DNA of 64,000 nucleotides from NCBI GenBank assembly GCA_019722365.1, contig JADFUC010002306.1, positions 21,049 to 85,048 on the forward strand, written 5' to 3'. Under the pieces are notes generated by a model. The model searched no databases. It was not told where the DNA came from and worked only from the letters and a program-made list of their open reading frames with translations. Below are positions 49,047 to 59,729 of the stretch, piece by piece. Position 1 is the stretch's first letter. The number at the start of each line of letters is the position of its first letter. The DNA comes from Lithospermum erythrorhizon. Lineage: Eukaryota; Streptophyta; Magnoliopsida; Boraginales; Boraginaceae. Position numbers and translations under genes: made by a program.

Positions 49047-50600
49047 TTTTTTTTATTTTTTGTGTTCTAGGTTGTTTCTAGAGTCCATTTCAAGTTGTGT
49101 AGTGAATTTCTTTATGAGTTGAGGGGTCACGAAGATCAATTCTGTTTTTATTGTTGATTAGAGCATAAATGTCTTTACTGCTAAACTGATCTTTGTGTCA
49201 GGTACTAGAGTACGACTGTCAACATATGAAATATGTTTGGTTGTAAGGATGTGATTGACAATATAAAGTTGACTTGACTTATTAATGAGGTGTTTAGTTG
49301 TGCATTATGAGGAACAAGTTCACCCAATTTGTTATGGGAGTAAGGGGTTGGTTTAGAGTTGAGAGAAATTGAAGTGTTGGGATGCAAGATAGGGATCCAA
49401 TTATCTTTCCAAATGATAATGTTAATACTTGAGTGAACCCGTCGAACATGTTTGATTAAAATCTTGATCAAATCGAGTGAATCTTTCTCCGGTCCTTAAT
49501 GATTATTTTGGTTGATGATTCAAGGAAGGAGGACGAAGGCTAGTATTTGGATTTAAAAAGTTTGATCATAGGAGGGTGTTGGGTTGATGAATGAGCCTCC
49601 ATCCATTTTTGACAAGAAAAGCAAGGTTAAGGTGAAGGTATTTGAAATCAAGTCCTTCATTATCTTTATCAGTGCACAAAAACTCCTAATTGACCCATGA
49701 ATATCGATATTATATGTCCACCCCAAGGGAAATTAGTCAATATCTTGTTGAGTTCATTGAACATGGTGAAGGAAACCTGAAAATAACAATTGAGTACACC
49801 ATGATTGAATGGAGAACTGCTATTATAAAGGTAAGTCCCCTAACAAAACTAAAAAAAAATTTGTTCCCAACAAAGGATTATGTTTTTCACTTTGTCCACA
49901 ATATTGGAGAAGATAAATTTCATGTGTGTGGAGATACCCATGGAGAACTTATAAAAGTGTCAAAGGCCTTGATATTTAGGGCCTCAAGAATATCTTTTTT
50001 TAATTGTTTGGGCTAAATGGGCTGAAGGTGATAATGAATGAATATATTAAAATGGATGGCTTGAGCCGAATCTTAACAAAAGTTACTTATGGTGGAACAT
50101 AACGAGTAGATACTTGTTTTATTAAGGTGAATAAAAAATAGCAATAACCCGCAAAGATAATGTGAGAAATTTTTAATCCACTTCTAGGAATAGAAATACC
50201 TCTAAGGGTTTTTTAGTCTGATGGGTAAGAATCGTAAGTGAAAGGACTTTAGTGTAGAAAGAAAAAAGAATGGGAGAAAGAGGCTTACTTTGTCTAAATT
50301 CACAAAAAGGTTTGAAAGGTGGTGAGGTTGGTCACAATAACCAAGCAATGGACAAAAAGACGGATTCAATAGAAAGGGAATCTGGGTTTAACAATAGCCT
50401 GAGCAGGAAATCTGTTAACCAAATCAAAGGTTTTGCTATTGATATTTTAACAATAGCAATGGACAATGGTCATTTTTTATTGGTGTCATACCATTTTGAT
50501 ATTTTGATGATGTAGATGATTTCTTGGGTCATTAAGGTATTGTCTTGAGCTTCCCAAGGAGAAAGTCATTTTAAAAATGTGAGAGGAATACTTTAATACT
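49047..50600 (-). mobile_element. LINE (L1-type) remnant, reverse-transcriptase C-terminal half
   Basis: The minus strand carries the typical order of a plant LINE. First is FRQSKPLSPILFSF (about 50264-50305), where the family has RQGDPLSPxLF. Then DKVKNIILCWEQIFF corresponds to the usual KxxxWxxKxLS region. Next is LDFKYLHLNLAFLVKNGWRL (about 49590-49660), where the family has LGFRDLxxFNxALLAKQxWRL. Last is SINIIIWKDNWIP (about 49390-49430), the C-terminal IxxWxDxW module. Stops and frameshifts occur throughout. A T run at 49049-49063 may be the reversed poly-A tail. The plus-strand frames at 49690-50016 and 50270-50515 are shadows of this element. Confidence 0.75.
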
Positions 50601-52114
50601 AGTTAAAGTTGACTTATTATTTAATATACATATAAATATTGGTCAAATCATACTAATCATGAAAAATGAAAAATATGTAAGAATAGACAAGTCATTGGTC
50701 CGGATGAAATTACCAAGTGATATAAAATGAATATTCAGACATATTCGGAGCATTAGGTTTTTTGTTTTTATTTTTATTTATTTTTTTACATTGTGAAATG
50801 TTTCTTGAATGTGTAAATATTGGGGAGTGCAAAGGAAACAATAAATTATGGATGTTGTTATATGTAGTCATGCAAACGTCTAAATGTAGTTGTAGTGTTG
50901 ATAAAAGAAAAAATTACTCCTCCCATATTTTTAACATAGTATGTAATTATGAGATAAAAAATCATGATCAATAATTTGAATTTCACAATTAATTGATATC
51001 AAATGTAGGTATTTTAAAATGTAAGCAAATTTTTGTATAGTGTAAAAATTGGAAGGATAATTTGATTACAAAACTTTCATTAATTACGTGTAGAATTTTT
51101 TTACAATTATGTATAGCAGCTTTGATAAATTATATGTTTGGAGCACATGTTTTAGCATAACCAATATGAGAATAACTAATATGAGAATAATGATACGTTA
51201 AATTTATCTCAAAGATGGGGTGTAATGGTCATTAAATTGATTTATATGAATAATTCATGGGTTAAGTGAATATATTAATCAAAATAATGATTGTGCATTG
51301 TTGTTAACAATCAAGGTACTGACACTCAGTTGATACCTGTAAGGTCATGTACAAACATCTTTATGATACAAAGGGTGCAAATTTTTTTTTTCTTCAATTT
51401 ATTTAAAAGTTTTTTAATATATATATGTACAAATGTATTTTAGAAAGAAATCTATAAATAAAAAATGATAACAAATATACTCTAACGTTGAGAAATGTAT
51501 ATATTTCATATAGAGTATAAATATATTCCGGTATGAATACATATATACTCTTGACACATTTATGAATTTTTATGTTTACCGATCAACGTCTGTCAACGTT
51601 GGTCAGCTCCGATCGATGATGGTGAACCCCGACCAACTCCGACTAAATCTAATAATCATATATTTATGAAAATTTTCACAAATTTACACTATATTAATAT
51701 TTGTACAGGATCTTTTCCCGATTAACACCCTATGAAGGTGTTCATCAAAGACAGTTTGGAGTATTAACATACAACTCTTCACTAGAGAGTCTAGATGAAG
51801 CTACAAGTTCCACTAAATTCATACAAGTAACTGAACTATCTAAAACATTTTAAATAGAAATTTAAATCATTAAACCTTCAAATATATATATATATGGGCT
51901 CTTTTAGCACCTGAACTTTTAAAAAATGTGACACTTGAATTTTTTTTTCAACCAAATTAATTATTATGAAGGATAATTTTGTCAAACACCATCATTATAC
52001 TTCTTGGAAGTTCAAGTTCCACTAAATATTAACACCCATCATCATCCCCAGCCCACCTTATCCCAACCCCAATCCCCCCCCCCTACTAATTACATTATAT
52101 AATACATATACTGT
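50601..52114. other. AT-rich intergenic sequence
   Basis: No gene is seen. The frame at 50762-50974 is short and Phe/Leu-rich at its start because of a T-rich run. A C-rich run (CCCCCCCCC) is at about 52075-52083, and TATATATATATA lies near 51883-51894. It forms the 3'-side spacer beyond the ACC synthase gene and the SINE-like repeat. Confidence 0.4.
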
Positions 52115-52345
52115 CCACGAGGCACATCTCAGTGGACATCGGGTCGCCCTTTGCGGTGCGTCCTGTGCATCGGCGTGGGTTCGATCCCTGGCAGCAGCAA
52201 GTAATTGTTGCTGAATCCAGGGTCGTGCCTCGGTGTTGCGGGGTTACCTGGCTATGCTGGGCGCTGTGTATGGGGTGGCTACGGACCCGTCTGAGGCACA
52301 TCTCGGATAACCTCCCCACATTGGTGATGGACTAGCCGTGCGGGA
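52115..52345 (+). mobile_element. SINE-like repeat with RNA polymerase III B-box
   Basis: A GC-rich island of about 230 bp in AT-rich surroundings. It contains GGTTCGATCC at 52178-52187, a perfect match to the tRNA-type B-box (GGTTCRANYCC core). About 40 bases upstream, CTCAGTGGACATCGGG may be the A-box relic. GAGGCACATCTC occurs twice, at 52119-52130 and 52293-52304. It ends near GCGGGACGCCC, followed by A/T-rich sequence. Size, promoter and isolation fit a tRNA-derived SINE. A clear target duplication was not found. Frames through it (67 and 74 codons) are incidental. Confidence 0.5.
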
Positions 52346-52779
52346 CGCCCTTCGTTGAGCGTATCAACGTATATAACACGTATACTATTATTATTTTTAC
52401 ATATTATGTTCTCATATTATCATTTTCATGTAAAAGAGACCTTAGCAATAAGCTTGATAAAAATACTCGTGATAGTAAGATCTAGGATTAAAACTTGAAT
52501 GATCAAAACCAAATGAATTTTCATCCAATATATTGATGTAACTAAAAAACGATAGAATCGGTTGATACAAAAGAGAAAACACTAATTATCAATGGCGTAA
52601 CAATATCAACGATCTCTGGTCGATTGATTTTCATCTTTAATCGAAGCACAATCACCAATTATTTCCTTAATACAATCCCTGTTAGCTTAACTATATGAAG
52701 TATTCAATCACCAGTAGTGAATTGAATCAATTGAATCTATCAGCATGCCATTATGCTGAATCCATACTATTTTCTTTAT

Positions 52780-55054
52780 TTAGGTTCTAGCTTGAACAAG
52801 AGGTGAAGACATTGGAGAGTGCGGAGACATCATATTCCCCATCATCATCTCATCCAACCTTCGGAACGATAAGCTGACTTCCAGGTTGCTCCTCCTGCGG
52901 CACAATTTCTTACCAGATCCTGCTTTGCTTTGAAGGACGAAGTTTCGGATTCGCCTGAGAGTGATTCTCACTGTCTCATCATCAATGTTAGCAAAGCAGA
53001 CTCTGAACCAGCCTGGTTCGGAACAATGGAAAGATGATCCAGGAGAAACATTCAATTTCACTTCATGTATGATCATCCTCCAAAGTTCCATTTCACCTTC
53101 AAATGTTGCCTCCTTTAGCATCCTCCTCAAATCCATCCAACAATATAGTCCAGCACTGCTTTTCAAGCTTCCAATTCCAACCTGAGAAAGTCCCCTGGTG
53201 AAAACCTCATGCCTTTTGGCTAACCTGTCTGAACTTTCTGCCAAGAATTTCTCCACGAAGATCTCATCTGACAATAGTGTTGCAATTAAGTGTTGCGTTT
53301 GTGTCGAGACAAGTCCGAAACTGGACATCTTTCTGGCACAACTCACAACACCGTCGTTGTAAGAGTAAATGATCCCTACTCTGAATCCAGGGAAACCAAG
53401 ATCCTTGGATAAACTGTAAACGATGTGGATCAAGTCAAGGTTGCATTTTGGATTCGCTGATATTATTTCAGCAATGCTGATGAATCCAGGCTGGGTGAAG
53501 ACTGTTCCAGCATATATTTCGTCGCAGATTAAGTGAATATTTTTCTCATTTACGAATTCTACTGCCTCTAGAAGTGTCTCCTTGTCCATTACAGTGCCCA
53601 GGGGGTTCGAGGGGTTGTTTAAGAGCAACCCCTTCACTCGAATATTAGCCACCTCAGCTTCCTCAAATGCAGATTCCAATGCTTCTCTGGTGAGCCTGAA
53701 ATCGTTGGCGCTTTCGCAGGCTACGGGTAAAAGTTGGACTCCGGTTCGCCATTTCAAGTCTCTATCAAATCTGCAAGAAAAATATTATCACATCATTTGG
53801 TTAGATCTATAATGAATAAGATTCAAAACTATTGCTAGAAGGTTATGGTTCCTTTGAAATTATGGTACTATTTCATTAAAAAAAGAGGTTACATATGTGC
53901 AATTAGTAGAAGGTTATGGTTCCTTTATGTAAAAAAAAAAAATTGGTCGTTTTGTGTCCCACTGTTAATGTCGAATAATAATGACCTATCCTCTGTTTTA
54001 TTAGATATTGGATATGACAAGTTATATGATTACTATTTATGTACTAGCATGAAAAGTTAAACAGGATAAAAACAAAGCTAAATTACCTAATCTACTAAAA
54101 TCATTGCAAATATGCATTTAAACCTTTTAAACTTTTAAATAGGTATTTGGAGGATTTTTTTGACACCAGACTTTTTAAAAAGTTAGGGTACCATGTTTTT
54201 TAAAAGTTTTTGCAAAAAAAGTCAACCAAATATTTATGTAAAAGATTAGTAAGATTTACAAAATATATATCTATTTAAAATGATTTCATTAATTCAGATG
54301 AATTCATAAAATTTTGCCTAAAGCCTAAAAACAATGTTTAAGAAAAATATTTCTCAAAAGGAAAAAGGAAGTGAAAGGACGGAATTACCCTGGATAGTAT
54401 GGAGTTGGGACCAAGAATGCATCACCAGGATTAGCCAAACAAAAAGCAAGGGATTCATGAGCTCCAGTAGCTCCTCCACTCATAACAATGCGATCAGGGT
54501 CAAATGATACTTTGTCTCCTCGTACTTTCTCCATGAATCTTGAGACTGCCTGAAAAATAAAAAATAAAATATTTGTTGTTAGCTAAGAACATGGTTTGAA
54601 AATTGTCAAAAATAGGAGAGCTTAAAATTAAAGAACATGGAACTTTTGTAGCAAATTACCTGTCTGAATTCTGTTAAGCCATGATAGTCCTGAAAGATGG
54701 CTATTTCTCTGAAATCATCAGCTCCTTCAGGTGTACATATAGAGGCTCTTGGGTTGTTCATTACCCATTTTTCAATTAAGTCAAAGCAGAGCTACAAAAG
54801 AACCAAATAAAGTTAAGTTTCTTATTGAATATATTAATGTCTTAAAGGTAGAAGAGTGTGTAAGATGTTGGCAATTTATTTACCTTATTTTCAGCCAACC
54901 CCATCTGTATAACTCCTGCCTGATTGTTGATGGGATGAAATGGATCAGTGTCATAAGCTTTCCACCCATCAAAGTAAGGTGAATTTTCACCATGTCCATC
55001 ATTAATTGCAATTCTTGAAAGGAGCTGTTCTTGCTTGTTCAATACCTTCACCAT
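52780..55054 (-). CDS. ACS: 1-aminocyclopropane-1-carboxylate synthase, type 1 (four exons)
   Basis: This pyridoxal-phosphate enzyme of the cytosol converts S-adenosylmethionine to ACC, the committed and usually rate-limiting step of ethylene synthesis. Exons on the minus strand are 55054-54884, 54791-54660, 54549-54389 and 53770-52780. All three introns (92, 110 and 618 bp) have GT-AG ends, and the last splits the Gly of PYYPG|FDRDL, the position typical of the family. The protein is 484 aa, normal length. Landmarks are GLAENK (52-57), YHGLTEFRQ (93-101), SGGATGAHE (125-133), NNPSNPLGT (206-214), the cofactor lysine in [14 protein letters not shown] (Lys about 277) and the substrate-carboxylate Arg in WFRVCFAN (Arg about 411). 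The C-terminus has a basic LSFRRLDE calcium-dependent-kinase-type site and three Ser-Pro sites (SPHSPMSSP, about 470-478) before LVQART, the type-1 signature for MAP-kinase stabilisation. An alternative in-frame ATG at 55060 adds two residues. I see no break. Confidence 0.95.
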
Positions 55055-55252
55055 ATTCAATAATTAAGTCTCAATATGTTGTTCTACGAGGAGAATGAGT
55101 GAAGGAATCCTGAAACTGTAATTGCCAAAAAAAACTAGGAACCTTGTGTAGAATTCAGAAGTAAAAACCAAGTATTTTTTTTCTTCAAAAATGTTGTTCT
55201 GTTTGTGTGGAAGATTTTGGTATGTATATGAAGTTGGGGGCCTCACAACCTA

Positions 55253-55260
55253 TATTTATA
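55253..55260 (-). promoter_or_regulatory. Probable TATA box of the ACC synthase gene
   Basis: The minus strand reads CTATAAATATAGG, about 200 bases upstream of the ATG at 55054. With the usual 30-base spacing, transcription would start near 55225 and give a 5' leader of about 170 bases. No upstream reading frame was examined in detail. The Mutator-like element ends about 200 bp further upstream. Confidence 0.6.
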
Positions 55261-55459
55261 GAAGGGCAGCCCTTCGATTCTTGGAGTCCGAGAGAATTGA
55301 TGTACGTAGTTCTATACTAATTGGAGAAGCTTCATGGGAAACGCACAAAGTTTTATGGTTTATTTTGAAAATCTATAGATTATTTTACGATCAAGTGGGC
55401 AGCTTAGACTTTATGACATAATATTATCAATTGTAGGGTAACGAATACTATAGTTTTAT

Positions 55460-56165
55460 GAGAAATTTAGATAACTAGCATTCTTCTTTTTTTAAAGTGA
55501 TTTTAATTTGAAGTATCTTTTTTAAATTCTTTATTTTTTAGCATCATTTTCATGTAAAAATATTAAATTACCCCTCATTAAACAAACACTTCATTCTTTC
55601 TTCTTCTCAAACCACCACACCCTCCAAACACCAACCACCACCTCACCATCACCACCCACTTACCCTCCCTACCTCTGGCTTCCACGCCTCCTTACCCTCC
55701 ACCATCGCCTCCCTATTTAATTTTACCTTCTCTCCTCCTCCTGGGTCGGGGAGCCCCACCCCCTCCCTCATAAAATGCGACCCCACCTACCTCTACCTGG
55801 GTTTCACGATTTTGGTATGGAAGGGGCCGCAATTGGAGAAGTGAGAGGGGCGAAGTGTATATGGCAACAAGTGGGGAAATGCGAAAAACGGTGGGCACCC
55901 GAAAATGGGGGCGGGGCCCAATCTCGGACGGGAGTGAGGGCGGTAAAGCGTATGAGTGGGGGGGACAACATGGGAAACGGGCGGCGATGCGGTGGCTGTG
56001 TTTGAATAAAGCGACGGCTCGGTATGAAGAAAAAGACGTAAGATTTGCTTAATTTATGATAATTTAATATTTTCACATGAAAATGATGCTAGAAAATAAA
56101 GGATTTAAAAAGGGTGTTATAAATTAAAATCACTTTAAAAAGGGTGCTAGTTATCTAAATTTGTC
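55460..56165. mobile_element. Non-autonomous Mutator-like foldback element upstream of ACS
   Basis: The left arm (55460-55566) starts GAGAAATTTAGATAACTAGCA and is nearly the exact reverse complement of the right arm (56055-56165), which ends TGCTAGTTATCTAAATTTGTC. Inner landmarks AAAGTGATTTTAATTT and TAGCATCATTTTCATGT are mirrored as well, giving terminal inverted repeats of about 105 bp. The flanks are ATAGTTTTAT (55450-55459) and ATAGTTGTAT (56166-56175), a 9-10-bp direct duplication with one mismatch, the size made by Mutator-like elements. The 490-bp centre is GC-rich: pyrimidine-rich on the left and purine-rich on the right. It encodes no transposase and may be captured host DNA (Pack-MULE style). 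Frames inside it (such as 55775-56005) overlap on both strands and are not called genes. Confidence 0.8.
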
Positions 56166-56249
56166 ATAGTTGTATAACATCTTCACTTCAAGATATTCCA
56201 TGGTCATTCACTGCTTATCCTAGACAGTGTATTTAAACTCTATACTCCT

Positions 56250-58856
56250 CAGAACGACCCGCCCCTAGGTCGGTCGCCTCCTCTCGAGGTTGAATCATTC
56301 AAATCTTGGACACCAGAGTCACCAATCGATGGATGACTCAATTTAAAAGAACACCTATTCATAAATAAACCAATACCACAAACTACATCTGAAAATGACA
56401 GTTTTTAAGAACAATGATCCATCGTGGTTTTTACTAACCACACAACACAACCAATATACTACAAACAACCGAAGTACAAAAGTCAATATACAACCCAGTC
56501 TGAAATTTTGAAATAACAACAACATAAAAATCCAAATAAGATAAAGAAAACATGACTCGAGAATCTTCAACAATTCATCTCAACATCAAGATGCTGCCAC
56601 CTAACGAACCCAAAATGTTTAAGCTCCACCCTGGCCAACCTAGCCCATAACGACAGGGTGTAAGCTGCGGTTTAGTGAATACTTATCTCAAGAGTGGAAC
56701 ATTAACCCACACTGATTAGTGCAATTTAAAATCATTAGTTTTGCATAAAGATAGATTTGCATTACGGCATCGCCAGGCCAAACGAAGGCCATAATAAGTC
56801 ATTAGTGAATTCATTATCAAATGCATAAATGTATTGGCTCACAACTAAACATAAACATACCGATAAAGGAAAATAAAAAATGATAATCAATGACACACAC
56901 CCAAACGAGTCCACGACTCTACTCTATCTACCAACACAATAAGACATCACTTAATTCAACCTAGTGCACTATCCAACTCCACAACTCCGCCAACAACACT
57001 AGTACTACTCAAATCCACAACTACAACTCAATCAACTCCAATCAACTTATATCAACTCAGATCAACTCATCAACTCATACCCGATTTTCTACAACTAATG
57101 CGCATATAATCTAACCCTCAACTCCAGTGGTGTTCTATGCCCGCCGACATGTTATCACCGAATCGTAACGGTGGCACGGCAATACACCACCTTATACCGG
57201 AGTATATGCACAATACGGATGCCATTAAATCACATATCAATAACCTCAAGACTTATACCGTAGTATAAAAGCACAACAATCGAAAGTAAGACAACCCATA
57301 CATATATGAACAACTCCTCAACAACTCACGCTTATGTCAACGCAAATCCAACAAGACACCCTAAACATCAAAATGACCAAAATGTCCTCAAATCAACATC
57401 CTTAGTTCACTCCAACTCATCTCAAACACCTACGATCCCATAAAACAAACATACAATCCAACTACGCAAATAATCAACACATAGATATATATATATAACA
57501 CGCTTCACAACTCAATGGTGCAACACACTCACGAAAAGTAAATTGACTCCAATTGGTAGATAAATATCAATTTTGCTCGCAATTTAGGGAAACGTCCCGC
57601 CTAATTAATCCGAACGCCTTTCCCACGCTCCACGCCTAACCAAAAACACCCGTGAAATACAATTACTACCTACTACCAATTATAACTCCATTTAGTTAAC
57701 TATCCAATTTAACAACCATTTTAGTTACCAATTATTAACTTAAGGTGGAAAGATTACTACGCGTTTAACCGACTAATAAAACGACAAAATTTCAACCACC
57801 ACATCCTCTATTCCAATCGGCCAACACCTCAATCAAACACTAACACTTTAATCAATTTCTAATCAACCCAAAATCAATTTTCTCAAACTAATTTACCCAT
57901 TTTTAACAACCTTTATTCCAAAATTCAAATACTACTCAACTTACACCAAATGAAATCCAAATATAATCTTTTTAGTAAAAATCAAATGACAACCTATACT
58001 CCAGAACAACTATATTAAACTCCAACAACACACTTTTACAAATTTACATTTTTTCCTCAAAAAGTCAACGAAAGTCAACATAACATATTCAACACACTTT
58101 GAACCCAAGAATCGATTATTATCACTTCTAACTACATAATTCAAGCTTAGATGATAACTCTATACCATTTCAAAGCCCCAAAACTCAAAGTCAACTCAAG
58201 TTAAGAAAAGTCAACTATCAACCTCAACATATTTCAACCCTCCAAATCGATTGATATCACTTATATCCGCTGTAGAACTGCTCTTTGTTAGATGATCCAT
58301 ATATGTCATTAAAAATCCCAACCTCAAGTCAACTATAAATTCAAACCACAAAATAGTCAACTTTAGCTCAAAATACTTAGATTTGATACCTTTGATAATC
58401 GGAAGACGAGAAATCCAGATTTGGAGTTAAATTCAACACCATTTCAATTACCTAAAAATGAAAAATAAATCGCGGTGCCGGGAAGCGGGAAACGGTTCGC
58501 CCAGGGAGACGGAACGGGTCAGCGGTTTTGACGGCGTGAATAGTTAAATGAGTAGTGGAAGATATTTATGAAATGATATTAAGCCCTCGCTTTGTTTGCG
58601 GTCAGATTTCTCTCTTCTCGGTTTAATAACACAACTCGAACATGAAATATTTCTACCCTCGAATTATATTATCACCCAACCGATATTATTACTATTCGAC
58701 TACGAATCTATAATTCTTAATACCGAAATGTACTACCAACCGACCGATTTATTGTATCTTCAACCATTCAACTTCGAAAATTTTAATTTCACTGCATTAC
58801 CCAATTTGAGCAACCGGTATGCTCATTAACATAATATCGTACGATGAGTTATTTCA
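56250..58856 (-). mobile_element. Chromovirus-family LTR, minus strand, probably a 3' LTR
   Basis: The left end (AACGACCCGCCCC...) is the reverse of the family's 3' end, and 56256-56440 is the reverse complement of 1380-1577. The right end reads, on the minus strand, TGAAATAACTCATCG, the same start as at 19441. The length is 2.6 kb. Hairpin repeats (CTTATACCGGAGTAT and CTTATACCGTAGTATAA) occur at about 57191 and 57250. A purine tract AGAGGGGCGAAATTTTATAA (58870-58887, minus) sits just outside its start, as expected if the element's internal region once lay to the right. Confidence 0.75.
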
Positions 58857-58869
58857 GCCTCTTACCGTT

Positions 58870-58889
58870 ATAAAATTTCGCCCCTCTAA
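58870..58889 (-). other. Polypurine tract next to the minus-strand LTR
   Basis: The minus strand reads TTTAGAGGGGCGAAATTTTATAACGG, matching the tracts at 20527-20544 and 21679-21700 that precede plus-strand LTR starts of the same family. Its place 13 bases outside the LTR start supports the call of a 3' LTR with internal sequence at higher coordinates. Confidence 0.55.
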
Positions 58890-59646
58890 ATTTACCTCAA
58901 CCCGATCACTATATAATCCTGCTAACTCACCTTTAATACGCCTATTATTTAACATCTTCGACAATATTATCACCAATCAAATTCTCTCAGTATAGTAGTT
59001 GTCTTCATAGTTCTCATAATATCTCATATCCCATTAACAACCATCAACTCATGTTTTATCATGTTATCAATGTCATAAATCAACCATCAATAATACCACT
59101 CAAAATCAATATCCATATCACCGATATCGTTAATATTCGCTCATAATTCGTGTCATCATAATATCCCATTATCAACTATTAGGTTCATTCATATGAAAGT
59201 GAATTCCCTTATCAACCCAACTCATCAAATTTACATTACTGACTATCTTGACATCCGAATATAGTAAATACCCCAGGTTTGCCAACATACAACTAATGTG
59301 TAACACACCACCAATAACCCTACCATTTCTTAATGCTCCCACCTATATGCTTTTTAAAACACTACTTCATAGTATAATGTTATCCACCTTAACGCATCTC
59401 CACATACAAGTCTACCTCTATATATAAATACACTGCATCACATCGCCACTCGTCAATACATTATCATCACACACTTCTTATATATTCATTTACCATTTAC
59501 ATAAAATCATGAGGCTATGTTCTATGTCACTTTCCACCGTGAGCGATATACCCTAGGTTCACTGCTAATTACATATTTGCAAAATTTAATAACATTTATC
59601 AACATCAAATCTCCTACATTCTAATTTTAACAACATGAATAGAGAG

Positions 59647-59729
<83 letters not shown>

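Noticed and set aside
49690..50515. Plus-strand frames of 108 and 81 codons
   Set aside because: They are antisense to readable LINE reverse-transcriptase motifs on the minus strand.
52132..52335. 67- and 74-codon frames on both strands
   Set aside because: They coincide with the SINE-like island and have no support as proteins.
52770..52782. AATAAA overlapping the ACC synthase stop codon, considered as the polyadenylation signal
   Set aside because: It overlaps the stop codon, which would leave almost no 3' untranslated region. A later A/T-rich element is more likely, but none is clearly best.
55713..56076. Several overlapping frames (up to 90 codons) in GC-rich DNA on both strands
   Set aside because: They lie inside the Mutator-like element, overlap each other on both strands and show no domain. 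The GC-rich composition alone keeps the frames open.
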